Shown here: in pieces, positions 16,753 through 26,440 of the stretch | Layout of the letters: every line of letters starts with the position of its first letter | Position numbering within the stretch: position 1 is the first letter of the stretch | From: Alkalihalophilus marmarensis DSM 21297 | GTDB taxonomy: Bacteria; Bacillota; Bacilli; Bacillales; Bacillaceae_D | Direction of reading: 5' to 3' | Length of the DNA stretch: 64,000 bases | Assembly: GCF_000474275.2 (NCBI RefSeq) | Contig: NZ_ATAE01000008.1 | Span: 124,001-188,000, forward strand | The notes under the pieces: generated by a model | The model's database searches: none | What the model was told of the DNA's origin: nothing | The model's input: only the letters and a program-made list of their open reading frames with translations | Position numbers and translations under genes: made by a program

Positions 16753-17535
16753 ATGTGTTTAGTCGCGATCTCATATAAGCAAAATAAAGAGTTTCCATTA
16801 ATAATGCTTGCAAACCGTGATGAGTTTTATGAACGACCGAGCAAACGCGTTCATTTTTGGGAAGATCATCCTGACATTTATGCAGGGAGAGATGTTGAGC
16901 GCGGGGGAACTTGGCTTGGCGTAACAAAGAGCGGTCGATTTGCCTGCGTAACTAATATTAGAGAACCTCTAAAAGAAACGGAGGACCATAAATTTATTTC
17001 TAGGGGAGAACTAGTAAAGGGATTTCTATCATCCACGACACCGGCTAAAGAATATGTTGAGAGCATTCGACAACAAAAAGATGATTTTCAAGGCTTTAAT
17101 TTGATTGCAGGTACAATTGATGATGTATATTACTACTCAAATCGCTTACATGCCGTACAAAAACTTACTCCAGGAAACTATTATGTAAGCAACAGCACAT
17201 TAAATGTCACCTGGCCAAAAATAGATACCTTAAAAACAGCCGTTGAAACCGAAATCATGAATGAAACTACCTATTCTGCTTTAATAGATAAGGGTTTTCA
17301 CATTTTGCAATCAACAACTACCTACCCTGATCATGTGCTGCCTGACACAGGGGTAGGTCTAGAGTTAGAACGGTTACTGTCGCCTTTATTTATACAAAGC
17401 GAAACGTATGGGACAAGAGTATCGACCATCGTTCTATCTGATAAAGACGGCAAACTTTTAATAGCTGAACAAGGTTATGGGGAAAATGGGGTTCAAGAAA
17501 AAAGAATCGAAAAAATTATACACACAAACGCTTGA
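16753..17535 (+). CDS. NRDE (TANGO2-like) protein
   Basis: 260 residues. Starts MCLVAIS and carries the name-giving ANRDEFYERPS at about residue 20, followed by GGTWLGVTKSGRFACVTN. The family has an Ntn-hydrolase-like fold, and Cys2 would become the N-terminal nucleophile after Met removal (inference). Eukaryotic TANGO2 is linked to haem and lipid handling; the bacterial role is unknown. ATG 16753 has AAAGGTGG 9 nt upstream. The frame extends to 16594 but that part has no ribosome binding site and no family similarity. Confidence 0.85.
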   Translation: MCLVAISYKQNKEFPLIMLANRDEFYERPSKRVHFWEDHPDIYAGRDVERGGTWLGVTKSGRFACVTNIREPLKETEDHKFISRGELVKGFLSSTTPAKEYVESIRQQKDDFQGFNLIAGTIDDVYYYSNRLHAVQKLTPGNYYVSNSTLNVTWPKIDTLKTAVETEIMNETTYSALIDKGFHILQSTTTYPDHVLPDTGVGLELERLLSPLFIQSETYGTRVSTIVLSDKDGKLLIAEQGYGENGVQEKRIEKIIHTNA

Positions 17536-17563
17536 AAACACGTCACGACGTGTTTTCTTTTTT
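17534..17563 (+). terminator. Terminator after the NRDE gene
   Basis: A perfect 10-bp stem gaaaacacgt / acgtgttttc with a 4-nt loop and a T tract. Confidence 0.92.
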
Positions 17564-17713
17564 GTAGAACGGGAAAAGGGTTTTTATACTTTTATAGTAA
17601 AGTGATACGTAGTAAAGGGCAGTTGTATATTTATTCATTGAATGAACTTTATATTCATTGTGGTCGAAAAAATATTTGAACATTTTTTGAAAAAGAGTGA
17701 GAAAAACCTTTAA

Positions 17714-17727
17714 AGTAAGCGTTTTCA
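17714..17727 (+). promoter_or_regulatory. Putative CcpA site (cre) upstream of gltA
   Basis: AGTAAGCGTTTTCA fits the cre consensus TGWAANCGNTNWCA at 13 of 14 positions. It ends 24 bp before the -35 box, a position compatible with activation rather than a roadblock. Confidence 0.65.
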
Positions 17728-17751
17728 TTAAAAGATCTACCTATTTATAAT

Positions 17752-17780
17752 TTGCCGAAATGTCAGAAAAATGATATGAT
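17752..17780 (+). promoter_or_regulatory. SigA-like promoter of gltAB
   Basis: TTGCCG at 17752-17757 and TATGAT at 17775-17780 with a 17-bp spacer, about 70 bp before the gltA start codon. No divergent gltC gene is present; the preceding gene encodes an NRDE protein. Confidence 0.8.
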
Positions 17781-17852
17781 CCTGTATATTAGCTCAAATG
17801 GTTTATGGGGAGAGTTGATTGAATTTACTTTTTGGAGAAAGGTTGGGTGCTA

Positions 17853-20800
17853 ATGCAGAACGCTAGATATCCTAAAAAACAAGGCCTATATGATCCTCAA
17901 TTTGAACGTGATAATTGTGGGATTGGCTTTTTAGCACATATGAAAGGTCAAAAATCTCATCAAGTTGTAGAAGATGCCCTTCATATTCTCAGAAATTTAG
18001 AGCATCGCGGTGGTCAAGGCGATGAGGTCAATACTGGAGACGGTGCAGGAATATTGCTTCAAATTCCACATCGCTTCTTTCAAAAAGTCTGTTTAGCTGA
18101 AGGGATGACTCTTCCTAATGAAGGGTACTACGGAGTTGGGATGTTGTTTTTGCCACAAGATGAACAATTACGTGAGCAGTGTGAAAGAAACGTTGAAGAA
18201 AAGGTTCAAGAAGAGGGATTAACGTTTCTAGGCTGGCGTACAGTTCCTGTTGATGACACCATGCTTGGCAATGCGGCAAAAACAGCCATGCCATATATTC
18301 GTCAATTATTTATAAAAAGAGAAGAAAATTGTACGGATAACCTTCAATTTGAACGCAAATTATATGTAGTTAGAAAGCGCGCTGAAAAAGAACTTGCCAA
18401 GCAAATCCCAATTGATCAATCGTTCTATTTTGCAAGTCTTTCAAGTCGTACAATCGTTTACAAAGGAATGCTTACAACAGAGCAGGTAAATCAATTTTAT
18501 TTAGATCTTTGTGATCATGATTTTGAAACCGCCATTGCTCTTGTTCATTCTCGTTTCTCAACAAATACATTCCCAAGCTGGGAGCGTGCCCATCCTAACC
18601 GTTATATGATTCATAATGGGGAAATCAATACTTTAAAGGGTAATGTAAACTGGATGCATGCTAGAGAGGCTATGTTTGAGTCGGATGTATTTGGAGCGGA
18701 CATCAATAAGATCCGTCCAATTGTCGACCAAAGCGGAAGTGATTCTTCCATGTTCGATAACACATTGGAGTTTTTATCTCTATCTGGAAGAAGAATGGCT
18801 CATGCTGCGATGATGATGATTCCTGAACCATGGCAGAATGATCCGCATATGTCTCCTGAGAAGAAGGCATTTTATCAATTCCACAGCACATTAATGGAGC
18901 CATGGGATGGACCTACTGCGATCTCGTTTACAGACGGTACGCAGATTGGCGCATGTCTTGATCGTAACGGGCTTCGTCCTGCTCGTTATTATGTAACCAA
19001 AGATGATTATGTGTTAATGTCCTCTGAGGTCGGGGTGTTAGATATCGATCCAGAGAATGTATTGTACAAAGAGCGTCTTCACCCAGGTCAAATGCTCTTA
19101 GTCGATACGAAAGAAGGGCGCATTATTCCTGATGAAGAAATTAAACATGAAATTGCTGCTGAATTCCCGTACAGCGATTGGGTGAGTGAAAATTACATCC
19201 AACTAGAGGATGTGTTGGAAACTTCTCATGTACAAGGTTCGCAATTTTCCAATTTATTAGAGCGTCAGCTTGCTTTTGGCTACACGTATGAAGAATTATC
19301 TAAAGTGATTTCTCCTATGGTAACAGAGGGTGTTGATCCGGTTGGTTCTATGGGATACGATTCGCCTCTCGCTGTATTATCGAAGAAATCGCAGCTTCTA
19401 TATAACTATTTTAAGCAGCTGTTCGCACAAGTTACGAATCCCGCTATTGATGCAATCCGTGAAGAAATTGTGACTTCATATGGTACGACCATAGGTGCAG
19501 AGCGTAACTTATTAAATCCAGAGCCAAAAAGCAGCAGACATATTCATCTGCCGTATCCAATTTTAAATAATGAAGAACTTGCTAAGCTGCGTCATAACAA
19601 ATTAGAAGGGTTCAAAGCTTGTACACTGCCGATATTATTTAAAGCAGATCATGCGTCAAATCGCTTAGAAGAAGCGCTTAATGCTTTATTTGCCCAAGCT
19701 GACCAAGCGATTGAAGATGGACACACCCTTCTTATATTAAGTGACCGCAATATGGACACAGAACATGCAGCTATACCGGCATTACTTGCTGTGTCTGGTT
19801 TGCATCATCATTTAATCCGTCAAGGAACTCGTACAAAAGTGAGTATTTTGCTTGAATCTGGTGAACCACGTGAAGTTCATCATCACGCAGTGTTACTTGG
19901 GTACGGAGCAGAAGCCATTAACCCGTATCTTGTCTTTGATTCGATTGATGAGCGTATTCAAGAAGGGCTGCTTGAAGGATATTCATATGTTGAAGCTGTA
20001 AACCGTTATGTTTTGGCAGCAACAAAAGGGATTATGAAGGTGCTCTCAAAAATGGGGATTTCTACGATCCAAAGTTACCGAGGGGCGCAAATCTTTGAAG
20101 CTGTTGGGATTGATTCAAGCGTTATTGACCGCTACTTCACATGGACAACATCAAGAATTGGCGGGATTACACTTGAAGTGATTGCAAAAGAAGTATTAAT
20201 GAGGCATGACCGTGCGTATTCCACTCAAGAAGGCGTCGATCGTACGCTTGATGCGGGTGATGATTTGCAATGGAGAAGAAATGGGGAGCCTCATCAATAC
20301 AATCCTCATACAATTCATATGCTCCAGCACGCATGCCGTAACGGTAACTATGATTTATTTAAAAAGTACTCTGCAGCCATTAATGAGCAGACAAAAGAGC
20401 AAACAACACTCCGTGGATTGCTTAGATTTAAAGCTGCGACACCTATTCCGCTTGATGAAGTGGAGCCGGCAGAAGAGATTGTTAAACGTTTCAGAACGGG
20501 TGCTATGTCATTTGGATCGATCTCTAAAGAGGCACATGAAACACTTGCTATTGCGATGAACCGCATTGGTGCAAAAAGTAATACAGGTGAAGGCGGAGAA
20601 GATCCGAAGAGATTTACAGAAGATGAAAATGGCGATCTGAAAAGAAGTGCTATTAAGCAGGTGGCCTCAGGCCGTTTTGGTGTAACGAGCCATTATTTAG
20701 TAAATGCTGATGAGATCCAAATCAAGGTTGCACAGGGAGCGAAACCTGGTGAAGGCGGCCAGCTTCCAGGAAACAAAGTGTATCCTTGGGTGGCAGAAGT

Positions 20801-22445
20801 CCGTGGTTCAACTCCTGGGGTTGGATTAATTTCACCGCCGCCGCATCATGATATTTATTCAATTGAAGATTTGGCTGAGTTAATTCATGATTTGAAAAAT
20901 GCGAATCCTCAGGCAAAAATCAGCGTTAAGCTTGTAGCAGGTACTGGTGTTGGTACGATTGCAGCCGGTGTTGCTAAAGGACGTGCTGATGGGATTGTCA
21001 TCAGTGGATATGACGGTGGTACAGGTGCTGCGGCTAGAACAAGTATTAAACATACTGGTCTTCCTTGGGAGATCGGTTTGGCAGAAACTCATCAGACACT
21101 CGTATTAAATAATTTACGTGACCGTGTAACGCTTGAGACAGACGGAAAATTAATGACTGGTAAGGACGTTGTCGTTGCAGCGCTTCTTGGTGCAGAAGAG
21201 TTTGCATTCTCTACAGCTCCATTAGTGGTACTAGGCTGTATCGTGATGCGCGTCTGCCACCTTGATACTTGCCCAGTCGGGATTGCCACGCAAAATCCTG
21301 AGCTTAGAAAGAAATACATGGGCGAACCTGAACATGTCGTTCACTTCATGAAATTTATCGCAGAAGAAATTCGTGAATTAATGGCAGAGCTTGGAGTCAA
21401 GAAGATTGATGAGCTGATCGGCCGTACAGATTTACTTGAAATGAATGAAGAAGTGGATAACTGGAAAGCAAAACATATCGATTTAACTGGGCTGTTGTTC
21501 CAACCTCGTTCAGGTGATCCATCACGTCATTATTGTACGAAAGCTCAAGATCATCAGTTAGAGCTTTCTCTTGATGCCCGTGAATTGCTTAAAGCAAGTG
21601 AGCCTGCTTTATACGAGGGCAAACCAGTACGCGGGTCTTACCCAATTAAAAATGTGGACCGTGTTGTTGGTACAATTGTCGGTAGTGAGATCAGTAAACG
21701 TTACGGAGCTGAAGGTTTGCCGGAAGATACGATTCAACTTGACTTTACTGGCTCAGCTGGTCAAAGTTTTGGGGCCTTCGTACCAAAAGGCATGACCTTG
21801 ACGCTTGAAGGAGATGCCAATGATTATATTGGAAAAGGTCTCTCAGGCGGAAAGCTTGTTGTGTACCCACCCAAAGTAGCATCTTACAAAGCAGAAGAAA
21901 ATATTATCGTTGGTAATACCGCTTTTTACGGTGCGACATCTGGTGAAGCGTTCATTCGTGGTATTGCGGGAGAACGATTTGCTGTACGTAACTCTGGTGT
22001 AAACGTAGTCGTTGAAGGTGTAGGTGACCATGGACTTGAATATATGACCGGCGGTATGGTCATCAACCTAGGTACAGTTGGCAAAAACTTTGCTGCTGGT
22101 ATGTCTGGAGGAGTCGCTTTTGTTCTTGATGAAGAAGGTACGTTCCCGACAAACTGCAACCTAGAAATGGTTCATCTGGAGACTCTTGCTTCTGTTGAAG
22201 ATGTAGTACTCGTTAAATCGATGCTTGAGAAACATCTAGCTTATACAGGGAGTACTCAAGCTGAGAAAGTTTTAGCTAATTGGGATCAATATGCGGCAAA
22301 CTTTGTAAAAGTCATACCAAAAGATTATAAACGAATGCTTGAAGCAATAGAGCGGGTGAAGCAAGAAGGGTTGTCACACCGCGATGCGATTATGGTTGCA
22401 TTCGATGAGAACAAACGTGATAAATCAAGAGTAAGTGGAAAATAA
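17853..22445 (+). CDS. gltA: Glutamate synthase (NADPH) large subunit
   Basis: 1530 residues, full length. Makes glutamate from glutamine and 2-oxoglutarate. Domain order: class II glutamine amidotransferase (about 20-420) with nucleophile Cys in RDNCGIGF; central domain; FMN and 2-oxoglutarate-binding domain around 840-1210 containing [10 protein letters not shown] and [10 protein letters not shown]; the 3Fe-4S cysteines in [14 protein letters not shown]; and the C-terminal GXGXG beta-helix after 1250. Ammonia is channelled between the sites. It needs the small subunit encoded next. The ATG at 17853 is preceded by AAAGGTTGGG. The codons upstream to 17832 show no family similarity. Confidence 0.97.
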   Translation: MQNARYPKKQGLYDPQFERDNCGIGFLAHMKGQKSHQVVEDALHILRNLEHRGGQGDEVNTGDGAGILLQIPHRFFQKVCLAEGMTLPNEGYYGVGMLFLPQDEQLREQCERNVEEKVQEEGLTFLGWRTVPVDDTMLGNAAKTAMPYIRQLFIKREENCTDNLQFERKLYVVRKRAEKELAKQIPIDQSFYFASLSSRTIVYKGMLTTEQVNQFYLDLCDHDFETAIALVHSRFSTNTFPSWERAHPNRYMIHNGEINTLKGNVNWMHAREAMFESDVFGADINKIRPIVDQSGSDSSMFDNTLEFLSLSGRRMAHAAMMMIPEPWQNDPHMSPEKKAFYQFHSTLMEPWDGPTAISFTDGTQIGACLDRNGLRPARYYVTKDDYVLMSSEVGVLDIDPENVLYKERLHPGQMLLVDTKEGRIIPDEEIKHEIAAEFPYSDWVSENYIQLEDVLETSHVQGSQFSNLLERQLAFGYTYEELSKVISPMVTEGVDPVGSMGYDSPLAVLSKKSQLLYNYFKQLFAQVTNPAIDAIREEIVTSYGTTIGAERNLLNPEPKSSRHIHLPYPILNNEELAKLRHNKLEGFKACTLPILFKADHASNRLEEALNALFAQADQAIEDGHTLLILSDRNMDTEHAAIPALLAVSGLHHHLIRQGTRTKVSILLESGEPREVHHHAVLLGYGAEAINPYLVFDSIDERIQEGLLEGYSYVEAVNRYVLAATKGIMKVLSKMGISTIQSYRGAQIFEAVGIDSSVIDRYFTWTTSRIGGITLEVIAKEVLMRHDRAYSTQEGVDRTLDAGDDLQWRRNGEPHQYNPHTIHMLQHACRNGNYDLFKKYSAAINEQTKEQTTLRGLLRFKAATPIPLDEVEPAEEIVKRFRTGAMSFGSISKEAHETLAIAMNRIGAKSNTGEGGEDPKRFTEDENGDLKRSAIKQVASGRFGVTSHYLVNADEIQIKVAQGAKPGEGGQLPGNKVYPWVAEVRGSTPGVGLISPPPHHDIYSIEDLAELIHDLKNANPQAKISVKLVAGTGVGTIAAGVAKGRADGIVISGYDGGTGAAARTSIKHTGLPWEIGLAETHQTLVLNNLRDRVTLETDGKLMTGKDVVVAALLGAEEFAFSTAPLVVLGCIVMRVCHLDTCPVGIATQNPELRKKYMGEPEHVVHFMKFIAEEIRELMAELGVKKIDELIGRTDLLEMNEEVDNWKAKHIDLTGLLFQPRSGDPSRHYCTKAQDHQLELSLDARELLKASEPALYEGKPVRGSYPIKNVDRVVGTIVGSEISKRYGAEGLPEDTIQLDFTGSAGQSFGAFVPKGMTLTLEGDANDYIGKGLSGGKLVVYPPKVASYKAEENIIVGNTAFYGATSGEAFIRGIAGERFAVRNSGVNVVVEGVGDHGLEYMTGGMVINLGTVGKNFAAGMSGGVAFVLDEEGTFPTNCNLEMVHLETLASVEDVVLVKSMLEKHLAYTGSTQAEKVLANWDQYAANFVKVIPKDYKRMLEAIERVKQEGLSHRDAIMVAFDENKRDKSRVSGK

Positions 22446-22473
22446 GCAATTCTAAATTGAAAGGGAGCGAAAG

Positions 22474-22499
22474 AATAGAGCGTTAGACAACGCTCTATT
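22474..22499 (+). terminator. Hairpin between gltA and gltB
   Basis: A perfect 11-bp stem aatagagcgtt / aacgctctatt with a 4-nt loop, extendable by gaaagg-type arms on both sides, but followed by CCTCC rather than a T tract. It may partly terminate or stabilise the upstream message. Confidence 0.6.
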
Positions 22500-22585
22500 T
22501 CCTCCTATCCTTTCATTAAACTGAAATGTAATAGATGGTGAGATGATTTATAAATAGACATTGAGCGTAGTTTGGAGTGATTTTT

Positions 22586-24073
22586 ATGGGGAAGCCAACA
22601 GGTTTTATTGAGTATAAGAGAGAGAATCCAGTAAAAAAAGATCCTTTTGAACGAACAAAGAACTGGCAGGAATTTCAACTGCTTATGCCCGAAGCTAAAT
22701 TAAGACAGCAAGGTGCACGCTGTATGGACTGTGGAGTGCCTTTTTGTCAAGCTGGTACCTCTGTTCCTGGCTCAGCTGATATCGGCTGTCCGGTTTATAA
22801 TTTAATTCCTGAATGGAATGACTTAGTTTATCGCGGTAAATGGCGTGAAGCGCTGGATCGCCTGCATAAAACGAATAACTTTCCTGAGTTCACTGGACGA
22901 GTGTGTCCTGCTCCGTGTGAAGGTTCTTGTACAGTAGCCATTTCTGATGACCCTGTAACAATTAAGAGCATAGAATACCATATTGTTGAACGAGGCTTCC
23001 AAGAAGGCTGGATTACAGCGAACCCTCCAAAAACAAGAACAGGTAAAAAAGTGGCTGTTGTAGGTTCTGGGCCTGCTGGTTTAGCGGCTGCTGCTCAGTT
23101 AAATAAAGCAGGGCACTTGGTTACAGTATTTGAGAGAGAAGACCGTATTGGCGGACTTTTGACATATGGAATTCCTGATGTGAAACTTGCATACCAAATT
23201 GTAGACCGACGCGTGAGAATTCTTGAAGAAGAAGGAATTGAGTTTAAGCCTAACACAACGGTTGGTCAAGATATCACCTCAGAACAGCTTGAGAGTGAGT
23301 TTGACGCAGTAATTTTATGTACTGGAGCTACAAAACCGCGTGAGGTAGAAGTCGAGGGCCGTGATTTAAAAGGGATTCATTTTGCAATGGATTTTCTCAC
23401 AGCTAATACAAAAAGCTTATTAAACTCTGATCATAAAGACGGAGAATTTATTTCTGCAAAAGATCAGCATGTGATTGTTATTGGCGGCGGTGATACGGGC
23501 GCAGACTGTATTACTACATCAGTCAGACATGGTGCAGCATCCATTACGCAGTTTGATATTAACCGTCAAAAGGGTGCAGATCGTACAGCTGATAATCCTT
23601 GGCCGCTGTTTCCATATGTACATCAAATTGAGGACGGGCATAAGGAAGCATTTGCCGTTTACGGGGAAGATCCGCGTGCTTATCAGCTTATGACCACAAA
23701 ATTTGTTGGTGATGAAGAAGGAAATGTACGTGAACTTCATACGATTGCCGTGGAAACGACAATTAGTGAAGATGGGGTGAAAGTGCGTACACCGATTGAA
23801 GGCTCTGAGAAGGTTTGGAAGGCAGATTTAGTGTTATTAGCTGTCGGATTTACAGGACCTGAACAAGAGCTCATTGATCAAATGAAACTTGAGACAACTA
23901 AAAGGCAGACTTTAAAAGCTGAGTACGGAAAATACGCGACGAATAAAGAGGGCGTATTTGCAGCTGGAGATAATCGCCGAGGTCAAAGTCTTGTTGTATG
24001 GGCGATTCATGAAGGCCGTGAAGCTGCAAGAGAGTGTGATCGTTTCTTAATGGGGAGCTCAAACTTGCCATAA
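22586..24073 (+). CDS. gltB: Glutamate synthase small subunit
   Basis: 495 residues. Supplies electrons from NADPH to GltA. The N-terminal part (about 30-130) has the two 4Fe-4S cysteine groups, CMDCGVPFC and CPAPCEGSC. A first Rossmann fold at about 150 binds FAD (VAVVGSGPAGLAAA), and a second near 293 binds NADPH (VIVIGGGDTGADC). AAGDNRRGQSLVVWAI near the end is the conserved FAD-contact motif. ATG 22586 has GGAG 8 nt upstream. It is separated from gltA by 140 nt holding a hairpin. Confidence 0.97.
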   Translation: MGKPTGFIEYKRENPVKKDPFERTKNWQEFQLLMPEAKLRQQGARCMDCGVPFCQAGTSVPGSADIGCPVYNLIPEWNDLVYRGKWREALDRLHKTNNFPEFTGRVCPAPCEGSCTVAISDDPVTIKSIEYHIVERGFQEGWITANPPKTRTGKKVAVVGSGPAGLAAAAQLNKAGHLVTVFEREDRIGGLLTYGIPDVKLAYQIVDRRVRILEEEGIEFKPNTTVGQDITSEQLESEFDAVILCTGATKPREVEVEGRDLKGIHFAMDFLTANTKSLLNSDHKDGEFISAKDQHVIVIGGGDTGADCITTSVRHGAASITQFDINRQKGADRTADNPWPLFPYVHQIEDGHKEAFAVYGEDPRAYQLMTTKFVGDEEGNVRELHTIAVETTISEDGVKVRTPIEGSEKVWKADLVLLAVGFTGPEQELIDQMKLETTKRQTLKAEYGKYATNKEGVFAAGDNRRGQSLVVWAIHEGREAARECDRFLMGSSNLP

Positions 24074-24089
24074 GAGTGAATCGTTAACG

Positions 24090-24139
24090 ATATGTGTCAG
24101 GGCGGCCGTTAAGGTCTCCCATAATGACACATATTTTTT
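24090..24139 (+). terminator. Terminator after gltB
   Basis: A 10-bp stem atatgtgtca / tgacacatat around an inner ggg/ccc arm, followed by TTTTT. Confidence 0.9.
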
Positions 24140-24237
24140 ATGGAGAATATCGTAGCGTTTTCATAGATTTCATGAGAAAATAAAGTAGAGTGAAAATTAT
24201 AATTATAAATTGAAATCTATGAAAGGGCGTGTGTACG

Positions 24238-24888
24238 ATGATGCCATGGATGAAAAGGGGTCTCGTTATTTCATCTGCCCTCCTGACCTTAGGTATATTT
24301 GTTCCACCAAATGAATATGTCAAAGAAGTGCAAGCACAAGCACCCGCAAAGTCTATAGGAGAGAGTAGTGAGAAACCACTCGTTTATAAAGTTAATGAGA
24401 CAAGCTATGAGCTGTATCATGACGTCTTACCATTAAGTACCGATCATTATATTCACAGAGATTCCTCCTCACAAGAAGTATTTACTGAATATGTTATGAA
24501 TTATATGTACGATCAAAGCATGATGAAGTTTGGGTCTGCGATAGCAGGGAAGATCGAAGAACCTTTTAAGCAAGAAATCCTCCCAAAATTAAAAGATATT
24601 CTGATTGAGACAACAAGCGATTTAACAAAAGAAGGGTGGGAACAAGTCACACTCTCTAAACATCCTGCAGCAGGGCTCGGGGAGAAAATCGTCCATTTGT
24701 ACAATCAAGAGAGCGGAGAAGATCTGCTTCGTTTTCATGTAAGAAGAGATCATCCGCCTAAACAAGGTTACTTATTTAATTTTCATTACCATACCTACCT
24801 AGATCAATTTGAGAAACACCATGACCTGGGTAGCATTTATTGGGGAAAAGACAGTCCGCCTCAATGGATGTCTGTAAACCGTGTCTAA
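24238..24888 (+). CDS. ypjP: YpjP-family protein
   Basis: 216 residues. The N-terminal hydrophobic segment (RGLVISSALLTLGIFV) and the following VQAQAPAK suggest a signal peptide, so the protein is probably exported or anchored. The remainder, with NETSYELYHDVLPLS and the C-terminal GYLFNFHYHTYLD...HHDLGSIYWGKD region, matches YpjP of bacilli, a conserved family of unknown function. ATG 24238 is preferred, about 9 nt after AAAGGG. Monocistronic between two terminators. Confidence 0.8.
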   Translation: MMPWMKRGLVISSALLTLGIFVPPNEYVKEVQAQAPAKSIGESSEKPLVYKVNETSYELYHDVLPLSTDHYIHRDSSSQEVFTEYVMNYMYDQSMMKFGSAIAGKIEEPFKQEILPKLKDILIETTSDLTKEGWEQVTLSKHPAAGLGEKIVHLYNQESGEDLLRFHVRRDHPPKQGYLFNFHYHTYLDQFEKHHDLGSIYWGKDSPPQWMSVNRV

Positions 24889-24905
24889 TTAGATGCGGTT
24901 TTTTT
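24876..24905 (+). terminator. Terminator after ypjP
   Basis: aaaccg and cggttt pair, with a second arm tct/aga inside, followed by a T tract; the left arm overlaps the final codons. Confidence 0.85.
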
Positions 24906-25040
24906 GTATTTTGTGTGACGACCCACTGACATCTATCTAAATTAATGATAGTATAGACCTACGGATATATAAGTGCAATTGTAGGTGTTAACTAATATTG
25001 TTGATTAAAAATGAGTATAAAGATAGAAAAGAGTGGTGTT

Positions 25041-25436
25041 ATGAGTAAGCAGATTGTAATGGTTGTCATGTCCGCTGTTATGTTTATAACAGTCTGGGCA
25101 ATCGTTATTTTTCAATTTAATGCAAAGACGAGTGAACCTATTGAATTAAAAGAACCGTTAGACCTCGCGGTGATGGATAGTGAAACAACTTCTGATCGAT
25201 TGATTCCGCTGCCTGATTCTATTACAGATGAAAGTCTTTCCTTGTTAGAAGAAAGTACAGACACATCATTAGAAGTGATAGAAGAGGGGTCATCAGAAGA
25301 ATTTGTTCAAGAAAATCAGGGGTTAGTAACAGAGTCTGGTGTGCTGATCGATTTAAGATTATATGATTTTAGTGATATAACTACTGCTGATGGCATACCT
25401 ATTGAAGGTATTTTATCAAAATTAAACTTAGAATAA
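25041..25436 (+). CDS. Membrane-anchored acidic protein, 131 aa
   Basis: A single N-terminal membrane helix (QIVMVVMSAVMFITVWAIVIF, residues about 4-25) is followed by an extracytoplasmic tail of about 100 residues that is rich in Glu, Asp and Ser, with about 18 acidic residues between 40 and 95. A folded end may be formed by GVLIDLRLYDFSDITTADGIP. No family recognised. The ribosome binding site is weak (GAGTGGTG next to ATG 25041), and an ATG at 25011 is an alternative. Confidence 0.6.
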   Translation: MSKQIVMVVMSAVMFITVWAIVIFQFNAKTSEPIELKEPLDLAVMDSETTSDRLIPLPDSITDESLSLLEESTDTSLEVIEEGSSEEFVQENQGLVTESGVLIDLRLYDFSDITTADGIPIEGILSKLNLE

Positions 25437-25577
25437 CGTTCGATTAACATTGGAAATTTGTTTAAAAAGCTGTGTTTTACATGAATTCATTAGATTTTCA
25501 AGAATTCCCTCTCAACTTTCACATAGTTTTGGTACGATAGTATGGTAGCCAACGTGTGAAACTTGGGGGGATTTTTT

Positions 25578-25601
25578 ATGGAAGTGATACCATGGAAATG
25601 A
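25578..25601 (+). CDS. Seven-residue leader peptide coupled to the next gene
   Basis: GGGGGG stands 7 nt before ATG 25578, which opens the peptide MEVIPWK and stops at TGA 25599-25601. The stop overlaps the ATG at 25598 of the next gene as ATGA, a common sign of translational coupling. It could be accidental; no repeated regulatory codons are present. Confidence 0.4.
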   Translation: MEVIPWK

Positions 25602-25843
25602 AGAAAGAAACAAAATCTAGTCCTTTATGGTTTAAATGGGCGCTCAGAGTGTTGCTAGGATATGCCGCTTTGCTTGCTCTTATTTTAGCGATAACGATTA
25701 TTGTAATTCTTGTGACGTTTACTTTAATTGTTATTGATGGGGTAACGGAATCGAGCCAATTAGGTCAATTCTCTGAACAATATTTAGTCCCAGTATCAGA
25801 GTTCATGTGGAACCTCTTTACATGGTTAGTTCCTGGGCTTTAG
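25598..25843 (+). CDS. Small membrane protein, 81 aa
   Basis: A charged N-terminus (MKKETKSSPLWFKW) precedes a long hydrophobic segment of about 38 residues (ALRVLLGYAALLALILAITI onward) and a second amphipathic helix ending in FTWLVPGL. It probably crosses the membrane twice. Start could be ATG 25592 or 25598; neither has a strong site of its own, while a good site serves the preceding seven-codon frame that overlaps it. The next small membrane gene begins 11 nt downstream. Function unknown. Confidence 0.65.
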   Translation: MKKETKSSPLWFKWALRVLLGYAALLALILAITIIVILVTFTLIVIDGVTESSQLGQFSEQYLVPVSEFMWNLFTWLVPGL

Positions 25844-25854
25844 GTGGTGATATA

Positions 25855-26040
25855 ATGGAAGAAGGCCTTATCTTAGTCCTTTTTGCCATGCTGTTTTTTC
25901 TTCTGACTGGTGTTTTCGGCGGGATTGGCATTTATCAAGCTCTTCATAATCAAAAGAAAAAAGCAACGTGGTTTTTAATTATTGGATTTATTTGTATTAT
26001 TACGTTTATTATTTTTACCTTTTTAGGAGCCATGCATTAA
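25855..26040 (+). CDS. Small membrane protein, 61 aa
   Basis: Two hydrophobic helices (LILVLFAMLFFLLTGVFGGI and TWFLIIGFICIITFIIFTFL) joined by a short basic loop HNQKKKA, so a hairpin in the membrane with the loop probably in the cytosol. GGTGGTGAT precedes ATG 25855. It follows another small membrane gene and is followed by kapB after 17 nt, which indicates one operon. No family recognised. Confidence 0.7.
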   Translation: MEEGLILVLFAMLFFLLTGVFGGIGIYQALHNQKKKATWFLIIGFICIITFIIFTFLGAMH

Positions 26041-26057
26041 GCAGGAGGTGTGTTCTG

Positions 26058-26426
26058 TTGTCTATTGTTCAAGCAAAGTATAAAACAGGTGTTTATATCG
26101 GAGAAGTAGTAGAGATGCGAGAATCAGAACAAAGAGGGCTTATTAAAGTGCTGGCTGTTTTGAAGCACCCTACTCAAGGCGATCTGCATAATCCTAAACA
26201 GACAGAAGGGGTCTTCTTTCATCAACGTAAGGCTTTAGCCGAGTTTGAGAAGACGTGGGTGCCGCTAGCAACAATTAAACCATATGAAGGGGATGTCCCT
26301 TCATATTCAGATTCTCTTCGCAGTGCGCTAGAGGAGAAAATCGATGAACTTATGCATAAACAGTCAGAGTTTAGTAATCAATCTTTAAAACATCTTCAAG
26401 AACTAAAAGACGAGTATGGGTTATAA
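26058..26426 (+). CDS. kapB: Kinase-associated protein B (KapB)
   Basis: 122 residues. In Bacillus subtilis KapB is needed for the sporulation histidine kinase KinB to feed the Spo0A phosphorelay. The family pattern is seen in KYKTGVYIGEVVEMRE (a small SH3-like barrel) and in HPTQGDLHNPKQTEGVFFHQRKAL; a helical tail follows. TTG 26058 has AGGAGGTG exactly 7 nt upstream, while longer versions would overlap the preceding membrane protein gene. kinB is not in the window. Confidence 0.9.
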   Translation: MSIVQAKYKTGVYIGEVVEMRESEQRGLIKVLAVLKHPTQGDLHNPKQTEGVFFHQRKALAEFEKTWVPLATIKPYEGDVPSYSDSLRSALEEKIDELMHKQSEFSNQSLKHLQELKDEYGL

Positions 26427-26440
26427 TACTCGTCTTTTAT
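26408..26440. terminator. Terminator between kapB and the PucR gene
   Basis: A 10-bp stem agacgagtat / atactcgtct with an 8-nt loop and T-rich tail between convergent genes. Confidence 0.88.

Noticed and set aside
20206-20559. 117-codon alternative frame inside gltA
   Set aside because: Overlaps a highly conserved part of gltA and has no start signal of its own.
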